Assembly (NCBI GenBank): GCA_002224055.1
Contig: AZLU01000010.1
Span: forward strand, 227,457-291,456
Source: Pezizomycotina sp. ARF18
Taxonomy: Eukaryota; Ascomycota
DNA: 64,000 nt
Direction: 5' to 3'
Shown: one piece after another, positions 23,547-33,718 of the stretch
Layout: each line of letters opens with the position of its first letter
Numbering within the stretch: position 1 is the stretch's first letter
The notes under the pieces: generated by a model
What the model was told of the DNA's origin: nothing
The model's database searches: none
What the model saw: the letters and a program-made list of their open reading frames with translations, nothing else
Translations under genes and position numbers: made by a program

Positions 23547-25278
23547 TTTTCTATCTGAAGTTTGACCCCGTGTATACAGTATCCCTAGGATGAGTATGAA
23601 GAAATACGAAACGATTCGAAAATGACTTCGACTCCCATATCAAGCCCTCCAGGAATTCCCCTTGCTCTCCGGCAGTGTCTTCTTATATCGGAAACCTTAT
23701 CAACTCCACCGGCCCCTGTTCAGAGATGGTTCGAATAGGACCCATTATTGTATCGCAAATTTCTTCACCGTGCCGATTTCCATTGTCGCTCTATCGCGCA
23801 AACGGCCCTATAAAGCTTGACTTCAGCTTCTTTGCTTAGGCCTTAATGCTGATTTGGTAGCAGTTAAACACCCGTTTCACTTCTGCAGGAACGAGCGAAA
23901 GACATGCAGACATAAGCGAGAGGCATGCAGACGAAATGCTTTCGAACTCTATGGCGTAAACTCTTCGTCTCTAAGTCGTCCGCTGGGTAACGAAAAACGA
24001 TGAATGTTTCAACGGCGAATGTATATTATGAGAATCTTCAATTTACGCAGAATATACCGAAAGTGCACTTGATAAGCTTGTGATTCAGGCTAAGCCGAGC
24101 CAGCCGATTGGATCCCGCAAGCCTCAGGAGCTTCATAATAAATATCAAGCTTTTTGCACTGAGGCATGATGAAAACCTATCTCAAAAGGGATACGAAAAT
24201 CCCCGGCTAAAATTGCGAATACACGTATCTCTCTATCCCCTAGCTTTTCCAGCCGGTATAGCCTAATCGCACGTCGCGCTATATGCCAGTATAGGCCCGG
24301 CTTATCTGCCAACCATTAGGGCATCGTAGGACCAGCGAAACGTTCCCTATAAACTCCATCCGGTCAAAAAAAAAAACAGCGTTGGAAATAAGGTTGGTCT
24401 TAAACTTGCATGCCAGCTGCGCTGCGGACGCCACGAGAAGATTAAAACGCCATCATTCTCCATTTATCGCAATCGCGGCGGCATTCAGAACGCCTTTATA
24501 TCCTAAAGAATCGGAAATCACGTTGAAAGTTTTGAAGGTGACAAGGGCTATGTTTTTGGAGTTTTCGACGGAGGAAAACAAAAGAAACCCCCTTTTTAAT
24601 TTTTTTGTATCATTATGCGGTGGAGGTACGGCTTCTGAGTTCTCTGAGTCAATCTTGGTCATAGAGTCTTTTGAAGGGAAAGGCAGTGAAAAAATCAATT
24701 ACAGTAATGTATTGAAAATTCTGACTTGCTTAATTATAAATATACCTGGATATTCCTAGGCGATCGCTCTTGAACGTGGCGAGATCAGACTCTTGGGACC
24801 GGCGGCTGTGAAGAACCCACAAACACAAGTAAAACAATCTACGAGCTAGGCTCAAATCACGGATGAAACTGATTCTGAGAAATCTTAACCGAAGGGGTTT
24901 ACCCGCGTTTCAGTCTACCGAGGAACATCGCTTCTCGGAAAAATCGAACAATTTTCGTCGGAAATTAGATCATCCGTTTCAGAGCGTCAGTCCCGGAGTC
25001 CGTTGGTGGAAACATGGACGTTCGACACTTGTATAACAAGAAACTATTTGGATACAGTCATTCATTCCGTTTAATCGCGAGAGTCGATAATGAGGAAATA
25101 TTAACAAAAGTGTATCGTCGTTGACGGTTTCAATAGTATTAAATACAAGAATTGCAACTCATTTAATAACCTTTTTGTGTTCAGTAACTAATATCCGTGA
25201 TGATTTCCAAGTTTTGAACAGAATTGTGATAAAGCCCATAAGAACGAATATTTCCAGCCTAAAACGAGTTGGAGAGCC
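23547..25278. other. Intergenic stretch
   Basis: No gene recognised. An open frame of 125 codons at 24382-24759 overlaps an 81-codon frame on the other strand; neither has a motif, and both were left uncalled. Confidence 0.4.
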
Positions 25279-25631
25279 TCAATCCCTCATTTTCGAAGCC
25301 TTCTCCAAGAACCCTTTCAGGCCGACCGGATCCGAACTCGAGTAGCGGTCGACGATCTTACCGTCCTTGTTGAAGCAGGCAACCCCGGGACAGTGTCACG
25401 AAGACCGAGCTTCGCAGCCTCGTCCGGATGTTCATCGGTGTTGACGCGGGCGAAAACGACGGAACTCGAGTAGTTTTTGAGGTAATAGTCCCTTTCGTAG
25501 TACGGTGGAGCCCAGAAGCTCCGCGATTCCGAAAGACTCATGATGACGACGAGGGGCTTGTTGTCGGCGAGTGTCTTGGCGTATTCGGTGACTCCGGTGC
25601 TGCAGGGGCGGTTCCACAGGACAATCGCCAT
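25279..25631 (-). CDS. Thioredoxin-fold protein without active-site cysteines (copy 4), one frame break
   Basis: Starts MAIVLWNRPCSTGVTEYAKT at 25631. DNKPLVVIMSLSESRSFWAP replaces the active-site segment (no CxxC), VVFARVNTDEHPDEAAKLGL is a good match to the central strand and helix, and DTVPG is the cis-proline loop. The first frame ends at 25317, but the expected remainder (ACFNKDGKIVDRY, then GLKGFLEKASKM) continues in the next frame to a stop at 25279. A base is missing at the CCCGGGG run near 25388. Keeping the fold while losing the redox site matches copy 1. Its N-terminus retains an unrelated cysteine at residue 10. Confidence 0.7.
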
Positions 25632-27923
25632 TGCTAGAGATTTTCGCGTTTTGCTTTAGTGATTTGTCGAAGTGTTATTTTATGCGCGACCGTGAGGATT
25701 AAAAGGGTGTTGAATGTTTGTGATTTAAAAAAGATTCCCAAAGATCCTATCTAAGCAAGAGTAGTTATCTTCCAAGTCAGTAAGATTAGAATATCCGAGA
25801 GTAAATCCTTAATATAGCTCGCAGCTTTGGCTATTGCTTTTCCAAAAGCGTAACAGAAATTAGACATAAAAGTATGGCTCCATTCTCTCATACGAGTCTA
25901 AAATATTTAAGGTTACTTATCCCGCATCGCCTTCTCTTTTGCTTGACAAACCGTTATGGGTAACAGGAACTCGATGGTTGAGGTCCTATGGTTGTTCGTG
26001 TTTCTTGTAGGGATGTAGGAAGGTTAACGAATTGGTTGTCTGCGGCCTCATTTCTGGATTTTTCTAAGCCTCTGGTTACCATTTTACTTTATTGAACTAT
26101 AGTGAAGTTTGTGGCCGACAATAATGCTGTTGTCTTTGTCGAACAAATGCATTTTTAACTTTGGGGCAAAAGGTGGAAATGCTATATAGTTGTCTAAATA
26201 GTACGGAAGGCGATGGAACAATTGTGGTTACTGACGGCTTTGTGTAAAACTGAAGAAAAATTTTCCGTTGAAAAATTGCGCGACGTGTCAGGGAAGTGAC
26301 GCACATGACAGGATACATGCGTACGCCTTTTGGGCTTGTTTTCCGGACCGTTTCATGTAGGTGTTTTTTAATTTAGCGCCGATATAGACCCTTATGGATT
26401 TCGTTCATTGCCCATAGCGCAAGACAGCACGGTATCAAGCTTGTTGCTTATATGACAACGCCGACGTCGCTGGTTGGAATATCGTGAGACTGATATAATC
26501 CGATCCTCTACTTTATAGGGGAAGTTCTCAAGACCCTGAAACTCGGATGAGTTTTGTATATCACTGCACGCTGGCGCGCTGGTGTACGTGCTGGTTGGTA
26601 GAAAGAGTGATTTTCTCAGCAAGCAGGTTATCAGAATGGCGAATGCAAGGCGGTGAATTATGAGTGTTGCGATATACTGCATTGAACTTAGTAAATAGGC
26701 ATGATGCACTTCTTGGTTTATACAGTGTTTTGAACAATATAGCTCGGATATTTGTCAGTTCAAATGGTCGCAGAAAACTATCGTTTTTTCATTCCTCTTT
26801 CGTCTCGGGAATACGATTTGCGAGCATGGATGAGTGTCAAGGCCAGAATTAATACAGCAGAAATTCGGCCCGTTTATGAACTGCTGAGATAATATAAGTT
26901 ATCAACTCGGCAAGATTTACCGTAGATCCGCCTGGACGGTATTCTTCAGGTAGGAAGAACCTTGTGTATCAATCTCCCACGTTTTCAATGTGCGTTCAGC
27001 GAATTTTCTAAAACGCATGGAGATCACTATGACTAGTGTGGGAAAGAATGATCAAGGCGTATAGCAAGAGTGCTATCCTAGCAGCTACGTACGACGTCAC
27101 GTAAAAATAATGGTAATGATGCTTTATTCTGTGTACGTACAAAACGACTGAAAACGTGAAAACTGACAGAACGCGACGGCGATAATAATAACGTAAAAGT
27201 AATAACGAGACGTAATAACTAAGGACCGATTCTGCTGTACGATCCCTGGTGCCTCCTTGTAAAGTCGAGGGCAGATTCACAGCTCTTTTGTACGTATACA
27301 AGCGTGCCAGTCCGTGCTATTCTACATTATCATAGCTGCCCCCTAAATGCAGGTGTATGCGTCGCACACTTGCGCATTATAACAGTAAGACATGACGATT
27401 ATGCGTTTCCTGTCATCCCTCCCATTACTGACAGTTCTTCCACTACATTAGGTTAAGAAAATATCTGATAAGAATGAAGTACGTTAATATTCATTCTGAA
27501 GAAAAGACACTAGCAGAAAGGAAAGTGAAAAAGAAGCAACCTTGCGTCCTAGCACCTTTCTATTGAGCTAGTGGCAAAGGTAGAAATAAGGAATTTGGCC
27601 AAGGCATAGAGAAAATTACTGCAGCCAAGCATAAGTATCGACAGAGACCAAGCATATGATCAAGAATGAAAGGTACGACTGATTGAAGATATAATTATGA
27701 ACGAGAAAGCCACGATTTGCAAGACAAGCGAGGAATGCCCACCCTCTCTTTAAAACGCGGAGCTGGACTTTACATGAATTATGAATATCTTTTACTTCGA
27801 ACTACTAATTCTCTTCCCGGCTTTCCCTAACCCAAATGCTTCTTTCAAACTATCTTCTCAACAGAGCGCCAGACTGTATTATAATCCGTCCCCGTATATT
27901 CTTTCACTTTTTTGCCTTGCTTA
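25632..27923. other. Intergenic stretch
   Basis: About 2.3 kb with only short motif-free open frames on both strands. No repeats of note were seen. Confidence 0.45.
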
Positions 27924-28177
27924 TTAAAGAACTAAATGTGGGTAGAATGGATCCTTTGGAGTCATCGGGACTCTGTCGATGTCTATACTCACGAACACCA
28001 CTTGAGGGTATTCGAAGCTAACTTGTTGTAATTCGAACGAAATCGTCGGCAGGCATCACAATTCGCAGATGTGTAGCAAACGACGATCCCTCTGCCATGT
28101 CGGATTACGTTAAACTCTTGATCGAAACTCTTGCCGCCACTTGTTTCGCGGCTCCAGTCGATTACTTTGTGGGACAT
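27924..28177 (-). pseudogene. Thioredoxin-like protein with NCDAC motif (copy 5), truncated
   Basis: MSHKVIDWSRETSGGKSF starts at 28177. GRGIVVCYTSANCDACRRFR corresponds to the strand and active site, with a CxxC of unusual sequence (CDAC) and Asn for the usual Trp. The frame closes at 27989, but YPQVVFVSIDIDRVP (central strand) follows in the next frame, so a single-base indel lies near 28010. A stop at 27924 comes before the cis-proline loop and the last two strands, leaving about 80 residues where ~105 are expected. Either the gene is truncated or an intron hides the rest. Confidence 0.55.
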
Positions 28178-29058
28178 GGTTTGTGTTTTTGCCGAAATTT
28201 TGTTTTGTTTGAGATTTAGATCCGAGCAATGTTTGGGGACTAGATATCGTTCTAATTTGTTGCACTTATGGTGCCTAATTATTTCGAGGTTTAGATAGGG
28301 GAGATGAGGCTTCTTGATGATAAACATTAGACTTAGGGAAAAACGAAGGGAAATCCCACGTTATATAGTCCTAAGCCTTGAAGTGATCTTAGAAGACTTT
28401 TAAACCAGGATTGAAACAAGGCATGTTTACATTGGTAATCATTCCCTTGTCAAAAATCTTCTCGACCGATAGCGCTAGGAAGATGCATCATCCCGTCACA
28501 ATTGCTTACGCCTGGTTTACCTTTCCGTACGAGTGTCTAGTCTATTACACGAAATTATAGATGAATTCTTCCATAAGCATCAAAAACTAGTAAGCGATAT
28601 ATGTTTAACTTATATCGGACACCGTTTGCTGTTGAATTATTATCATTACCAAAACTTTTAATTTCTTAGTATTTGCAGAAGAAATAGACACGACTACTGA
28701 ATGGAGTGTCTAACAGAATAGATTTCTTCACGGTGGCGGTGAAGCTACAATAGATTAGAACTTGCTTTTGAGAATCGATTGAACTTGAATGGTATATATA
28801 GTCAGTAGTATATCAAGTTGGAATCATGATAGCCAAGGTCAAACTCGCTATCGAACTCATTTTTTCAGACCAAATCCTTTATCACGCTTGTCGCACGCAC
28901 GCCGAAATTTTTTGAGTTGATTTTTTTCCCTTGCCAAACAAAAGCAAGCGCTGACCACTCAAAGTAGCCCATTTTGCTCATAGAACTTACTCAATCCCAG
29001 AAGTAGAAATTATTACTTTCAGTTACAGCATCAGAGCGCTAAGAGTTAGGAGTTTGGT
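28178..29058. other. Intergenic stretch
   Basis: No gene recognised. It probably includes the promoter of thioredoxin-like copy 5. Confidence 0.4.
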
Positions 29059-29343
29059 TTATCTTCCGATATTCTGACACTTAAATGTTAAGCAGGTCTT
29101 GCAATTCTCGGAAATTCGCCGTCTACTTCTCTGCCTCGTTATCGCGACGACTTTTCTCTGCTTCGCTATCTCGACCCTTTTCTCTGCTTCTTGCCGTACT
29201 AGCATAAGCTGATAAGTCTTTTCACACTCCCGACAGCGACACTCAATCGGGGTTTGATCTTTGTGGGAATTCTTGCACTGACTGGTCGACTTGTACTCAT
29301 CGCAATTGTCTATGTCTATCCCCTCGAAGTGCGTACATAGCTC
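29059..29343 (-). CDS. Cysteine-rich exon, unrecognised, Arg/Lys-rich tail
   Basis: A 94-codon open segment on the minus strand that begins directly after a good splice acceptor (TTTTATTAG at ~29351-29344) rather than at an ATG, and ends at a TAA at 29059. It reads LCTHFEGIDIDNCDEY, TSQCKNSHKD, then IECRCRECEKTYQ, a compact C-x-C-x2-C cluster, followed by a basic helical stretch rich in Arg, Lys and Glu and a last NCKTC...KC. The spacing suggests metal or disulphide binding, perhaps a zinc-binding fungal-specific module. The 5' exon was not located. Composition and length of the open segment support real coding, but no family is assigned. Confidence 0.4.
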   Translation of the reverse strand, partial: ELCTHFEGIDIDNCDEYKSTSQCKNSHKDQTPIECRCRECEKTYQLMLVRQEAEKRVEIAKQRKVVAITRQRSRRRISENCKTCLTFKCQNIGR

Positions 29344-30123
29344 CTAATAAAACCGTAATGCCTGCACATTTTTGAATAGGTGTTGAAAAAATTTCTTCGC
29401 TAGCGTTTTGATATTTTATTGTCAGAGATGAATTATCTAGATATTCTTCTTCTTAGATTCAATGGTAAAGATGAACTTCGTAGTGTAAAGAGAAATAGAA
29501 CTGACTGGTGAAGGAATTATCTGTATTACATTAATACCTAATCTACTCGGGGGTTACTGGCGAGTTTGAATAACTTAATGTACAATGAGATCGCCTTATC
29601 TTGATTTATTGGCTTTAGAGTCATATCGAGACATGATCGAGTTAACTGTGAAATAGCGAATTGTGAAAGGCATGAAAAGATTCCAAGGACTATAAATGTA
29701 ATCAAGATCAACCTTCAGGATCAATGCAACACTCCTTAAAGAATATTTCTATCACAAGCCCCTCCTGTTGAGTTTCTCTTTATCCCGTGAAATGGTTATC
29801 TATTTAATTAGTATTTGTGTTTAATTTGTAAATCCGAAGTTATATCCAAGGATTTGATAATGTATAATGTCCGCCTCACGAATTACCTCACTGGATCTTT
29901 ATATTTGAAAGTAATTAGAACCGGGAGCCCGCTTTAATGAAATCTTCAGATTTTGATGCCCAAATTAGCTTAATAGCGATAATTTTTCAGTATCACCCTT
30001 CATAGATTTTTACATTATGACAACCCAGATATCTAGCCTAGGAGACGTAGTACCTTCATCCGCATATGATCTTCTTTCCTTTTTTGCCTTCCAATTTTCT
30101 TTTGAACTTTTCGATGTGAGCAC
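29344..30123. other. Intergenic or intronic stretch
   Basis: Nothing supportable. It may include the upstream exon of the cysteine-rich gene or the 3' part of the reductase-like fragment. Confidence 0.35.
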
Positions 30124-30405
30124 TTACACTGGGCCATGCTTGGACTTGTCTTCTTTTACAGATTTCTTTACTCTTAAGCTCGAGGGACCACACCCGATAA
30201 TCGCGCATTTTTCGGTGTCGTCCGCGCTTGTAATAAAATCTTCTATTACCTTCTCTAAGTCTGGCTGACCACCCCGATGTGGCTGCTAAGAATGTCCTCT
30301 GGCCTATCTAAGCCCAGTGCGTCGAGGATTCGCCCCTCTTCCCGAGGTATGTTATAACGCCCTGAATTTTCATCATCAGAGACGCTCTTTACTGGTATCC
30401 TACTC
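30124..30405 (-). pseudogene. Possible ferric-reductase-like NAD(P)-binding fragment
   Basis: On the minus strand, GQPDLEKVIEDFITSADD then EKCAIIGCGPSSLRVKKSV (about 30270-30140) resembles the last part of the NAD(P)-binding domain of FRE-type metalloreductases, where a '.RPD' segment precedes a strand and the CGP motif. It is preceded, in another frame, by NIPREEGRILDALGLDRP. The segment ends at a GTAAGT, which reads as a stop (TAA at 30124) or as a splice donor. No FAD-binding or transmembrane part was found upstream, so this is a fragment at best. Alternative: an unrelated gene with a chance GCGP motif. Confidence 0.3.
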
Positions 30406-30779
30406 GGTGAGCCGATCTCGTTAGTACGAAGTCAGCGTGTTTGTTACGTTATTCCTTGCTATGGGAAACTATTGGCATTGACGCTACTAGTCCTTCCGCG
30501 TTGTGAGTAATCTCTTCATTAACCATAGGGTGGTTCGGTGTATCTATAGTATGAGATTCATCGATGAAGCCGTTGTAGGATACGAATATCTGGTCCACGA
30601 GGATCCACCCACGAAACTTTATAGCTGGCTATCTTGCTGCTTTGATTCTTGTTTTTGTCGTCTTGGGGATCTATTCATCGTAAATGGGACAAGCATTGTT
30701 CGTCAGTTTGTCGCCGATAGAATTCCGCGGCATGTGCAAAACCTAGAGACAAACTCATACTTAGTATCTACGTAGCATT

Positions 30780-31115
30780 ACGAAAAAGAGACCTCTCTTG
30801 ATAACCGATCCCGATGGACCTACACAAAACAAGACCTCAGACGCATGTGTGCGGCTTGGTTATCGGGACGGCGAGTCTCCCAAAGCTACTGGAAGCGTGA
30901 AGTTATACTTCCCTCGGAATGAGACAGACCTTCCGCGGGCTTACTAGCAAGCGGAAACTAATATTCCCGGACGTGAAGTTCATGAATTCATCAAACAGGG
31001 ATCCATGCCACTGGTTGATGGAAATCAACTACTTAGGGACCTTACACCTACAAATCGGGCACGTATGCTGTTGCGTGGGGTGCTGATCAGTTAACCGGTG
31101 CTATACTAGAATCAG
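30780..31115 (+). pseudogene. Copy A of an unrecognised paralogous pair, decayed
   Basis: A 60-codon segment reads DACVRLGYRDGESPKATGS followed by VKLYFPRNETDLPRAY, and further downstream AVAWGADQLTGAILESGS. The same landmarks in the same order occur in copy B at 32.8-33.1 kb (DPCVRLGYGGDA..PRATG, KLYFARTKTDI, IAWGDNKSASCYAKIR). Nucleotide similarity is visible over ~300 bases. No signal peptide or good start was found for copy A, and its pieces are in different frames. Function unknown; treated as a fossil. Confidence 0.45.
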
Positions 31116-32284
31116 GCTCAGAAAAGAATTAGCAAAAAAACCTGAAAGCATTCCCTTATAATTATGCTCTATTTGTGGAATTCTTCGTTGTAGAATAGTA
31201 CTTTGGTTTTCTCTTCCTTTTCTTGGGTATTTTTTTTTTCTTTCGTGCATATGCGAATTCTGTTCTTTGTGTTGGCAGTTAGGCGTATTAGGATAAGTTA
31301 TTGGATCCACGGATTCGGAAGCTTGTATATAGCTGGTGTTTGACTGTTTTATTCATTATCCGTCAGAATATTCCGCTCAATAAACAATAAAAACACGGTA
31401 ATTGTTCCTACATTGTACGGAATAGTTTTTAGTCCACCAGAATTTAGAGACATATTGGGAATTATAAAGATTTACAGTACTAACCTGCGCTGCCCCGCAT
31501 TATTATGCCGTTTCTCGCCGTGAGAAAAACAGCTGTTTATAGGCGGTATATGGGCATGAGGCTAACGCTAGCGTCCTGCTGCACCGCCTACCTTACTCGA
31601 TTAGTTGGGAGCTGCAATAAGGTAAAAGTTTGTAAGACGAAACATAACAACCAAAGGCTATTCACGGAATTTAGAAAAAGATGGGCTACTAGAGTTTAAA
31701 AAAAAAAAGAAAATGAGGATAAGACGGGGAATCACTAGGTCCTCCGAATCATAACGGCTTCGAAAACTCCAATCATGCCCATCTGAGTAAAGTGAAACAA
31801 ATTATTGGTATTTTATCCGTATCTAAAAAAATCCATTAACTTCATTATATCAAGAGCATCTGGAAGCTTAATATCTCTCCCCGCAGGCATTATTCTGGCG
31901 CATGGCTGGATAAAAATATATGGGGCACGAGGCAAAGCAAGTACCGCCTCAAATAATTTATCTGATAATAGGACCTCAATACACCTCAACCACTACTTGT
32001 TTCGCAAGTAAACTATTAGCTACAGCTCTAATTTGTTTCAACCTCATTTTTACGCAGTCCTTTTTTTTTTTTTTTTTAATACAATAAGACTTAGGACCTA
32101 CATCTGTATATAAGGATCTACAATCCTACTTTTACGTCTTTATCAAGATAGCTGCAACAACTCGGACACAGCGGCGAAAACACGGCATTCATTCCACCAC
32201 CACATTTCTCATCATATCAAATTTTATAGTCACCCAAATTTTATAATTGCAATTTTAAAGCCCCTTTACCCTAATTAAGAAAAC
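31116..32284. other. Spacer between copies A and B
   Basis: AT-rich, with a T run near 32062-32079. No gene recognised. Confidence 0.4.
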
Positions 32285-32571
32285 ATGATCCCCTCATCGA
32301 TCAACCTATTAGTGCTTCTCGAAGCTTTGACATCAATTTGGACCGTTTCCGCCACCCACTTCTGCGTTCTAAGGAAGGAAATTCAATTACGGCTGGGTGG
32401 ACTGATGAAAAGGTGGATCTTTGCCCTAAAGGCAGTAGACCCTGTAGAGGTAGGAAGAGGCTGTAAAAAAAACAGCTCGGGGAAAAGTACGCGCATAACC
32501 TAATCCCATATATTATTCTATGATATCCATTTTTATCTATGCTTCCCGGGATCCCAGGGACTAAAACTGTC

Positions 32572-32609
<38 letters not shown>

Positions 32610-33160
32610 CGTCAAGCAACAGTACCTCAGTTTGAACACGGCTAAATCGGGTCGTGAAAAACATGTCATCTATTACCCTGAAGTTCACTGGACTCCACCA
32701 CGCTCCGCCTGGTGGACCGGCGACCCGGGACCCATAGACAAGTTCTTTCAGCTCAAAGGAGTGCTTTACTATATTACACTCATAAACAGGATGGATGCAG
32801 ATCCATGTGTGCGTCTTGGCTACGGGGGCGATGCCGTTCCACGTGCGACCGGGGTGCAAAGTTGTACTTTGCTCGAACCAAGACGGATATTCAAGGCGGT
32901 CGGTTTTTTCGGACGTGGGGAACCCTTCTTGAATTTCCTCTAGTGAAGTTGATAAGGAAGGCCACATGAAATTAGACGATGGGACCGTTCCAGGTATAGA
33001 ACGCTGGACTGTAACCCACGGAAGGGGCTGGTACCTATTGCATGGGGCGATAATAAGTCTGCCTCGTGTTACGCTAAAATCAGGCTCGTTAAGGTTCCAA
33101 CGAACACGAACGTTAAGTTAAGCTCTATATGCGGAAGGCATCTTGTAAATAACTTTTTCT
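32285..33160 (+). pseudogene. Copy B: small secreted protein, probably decayed
   Basis: MIPSSINLLVLLEALTSIWT at 32285 looks like a signal peptide. Coding character resumes after a 34-base T run with YYPEVHWTPPRSAWWTGDPG, then a segment shared with copy A (DPCVRLGYGGDA) and a C-terminal AWGDNKSASCYAKIRLVKV. The coding signal is spread over more than one frame and the gene looks broken. No domain family was recognised. The T run may lie in an intron or be a later insertion. Confidence 0.4.
32574..32607 (+). repeat. Poly(T) tract, 34 bases
   Basis: Uninterrupted T run inside the copy B locus, between its signal-peptide segment and its conserved segment. Confidence 0.95.
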
Positions 33161-33687
33161 TTTTCTTTTTTTTTTCTTTTTTGCTGCTCTTTTTTTGCTC
33201 TTCTTTCTTTCCCCTCTTGCTTTCAACGTATATGTGTTGGAGGACAACCTAGAAAGCACACTGCACGGAATCAAGGGTCAAACGTTAATATAAGACAGCG
33301 CAACCTGCCTTTATGCATCGTCACTCATCACCGTGCACCTGTAGCAATTACTAGTATTTATTCTTATGATACGTCGTTATTTCTTAGTCTGTTATTTATC
33401 GTCCTTTGACGATGTACGTGGCTACGGATGGATATCCGTTATTTTCGCTTTTGGTTGTCGGTTGAAAAGATACAAAGACCGCGGCGATTTTTGTTCAGTC
33501 TCTCTCTATTCTTACGCTATGTACGGTCAATTACAGATTGAAGAATTTGCGGTACCACCTGTGCCGCCCGTATTTTATGCCCTGAGCACAATTCTTGCGA
33601 AATCTCCGCAGTAAGGCTAGCGCTAACGCCCACTGCGCCGCTTATGCAGTCGGTTAAATGGCAGGCACATTTATATGCCGAATTGAG

Positions 33688-33718
<31 letters not shown>

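Noticed and set aside
23725-23745. ggttcgaata, similar to a tRNA B box
   Set aside because: No A box at the right distance upstream and no acceptor stem.
24382-24759. 125-codon plus-strand frame overlapping an 81-codon minus-strand frame
   Set aside because: No motif, no splice context and ambiguous strand.
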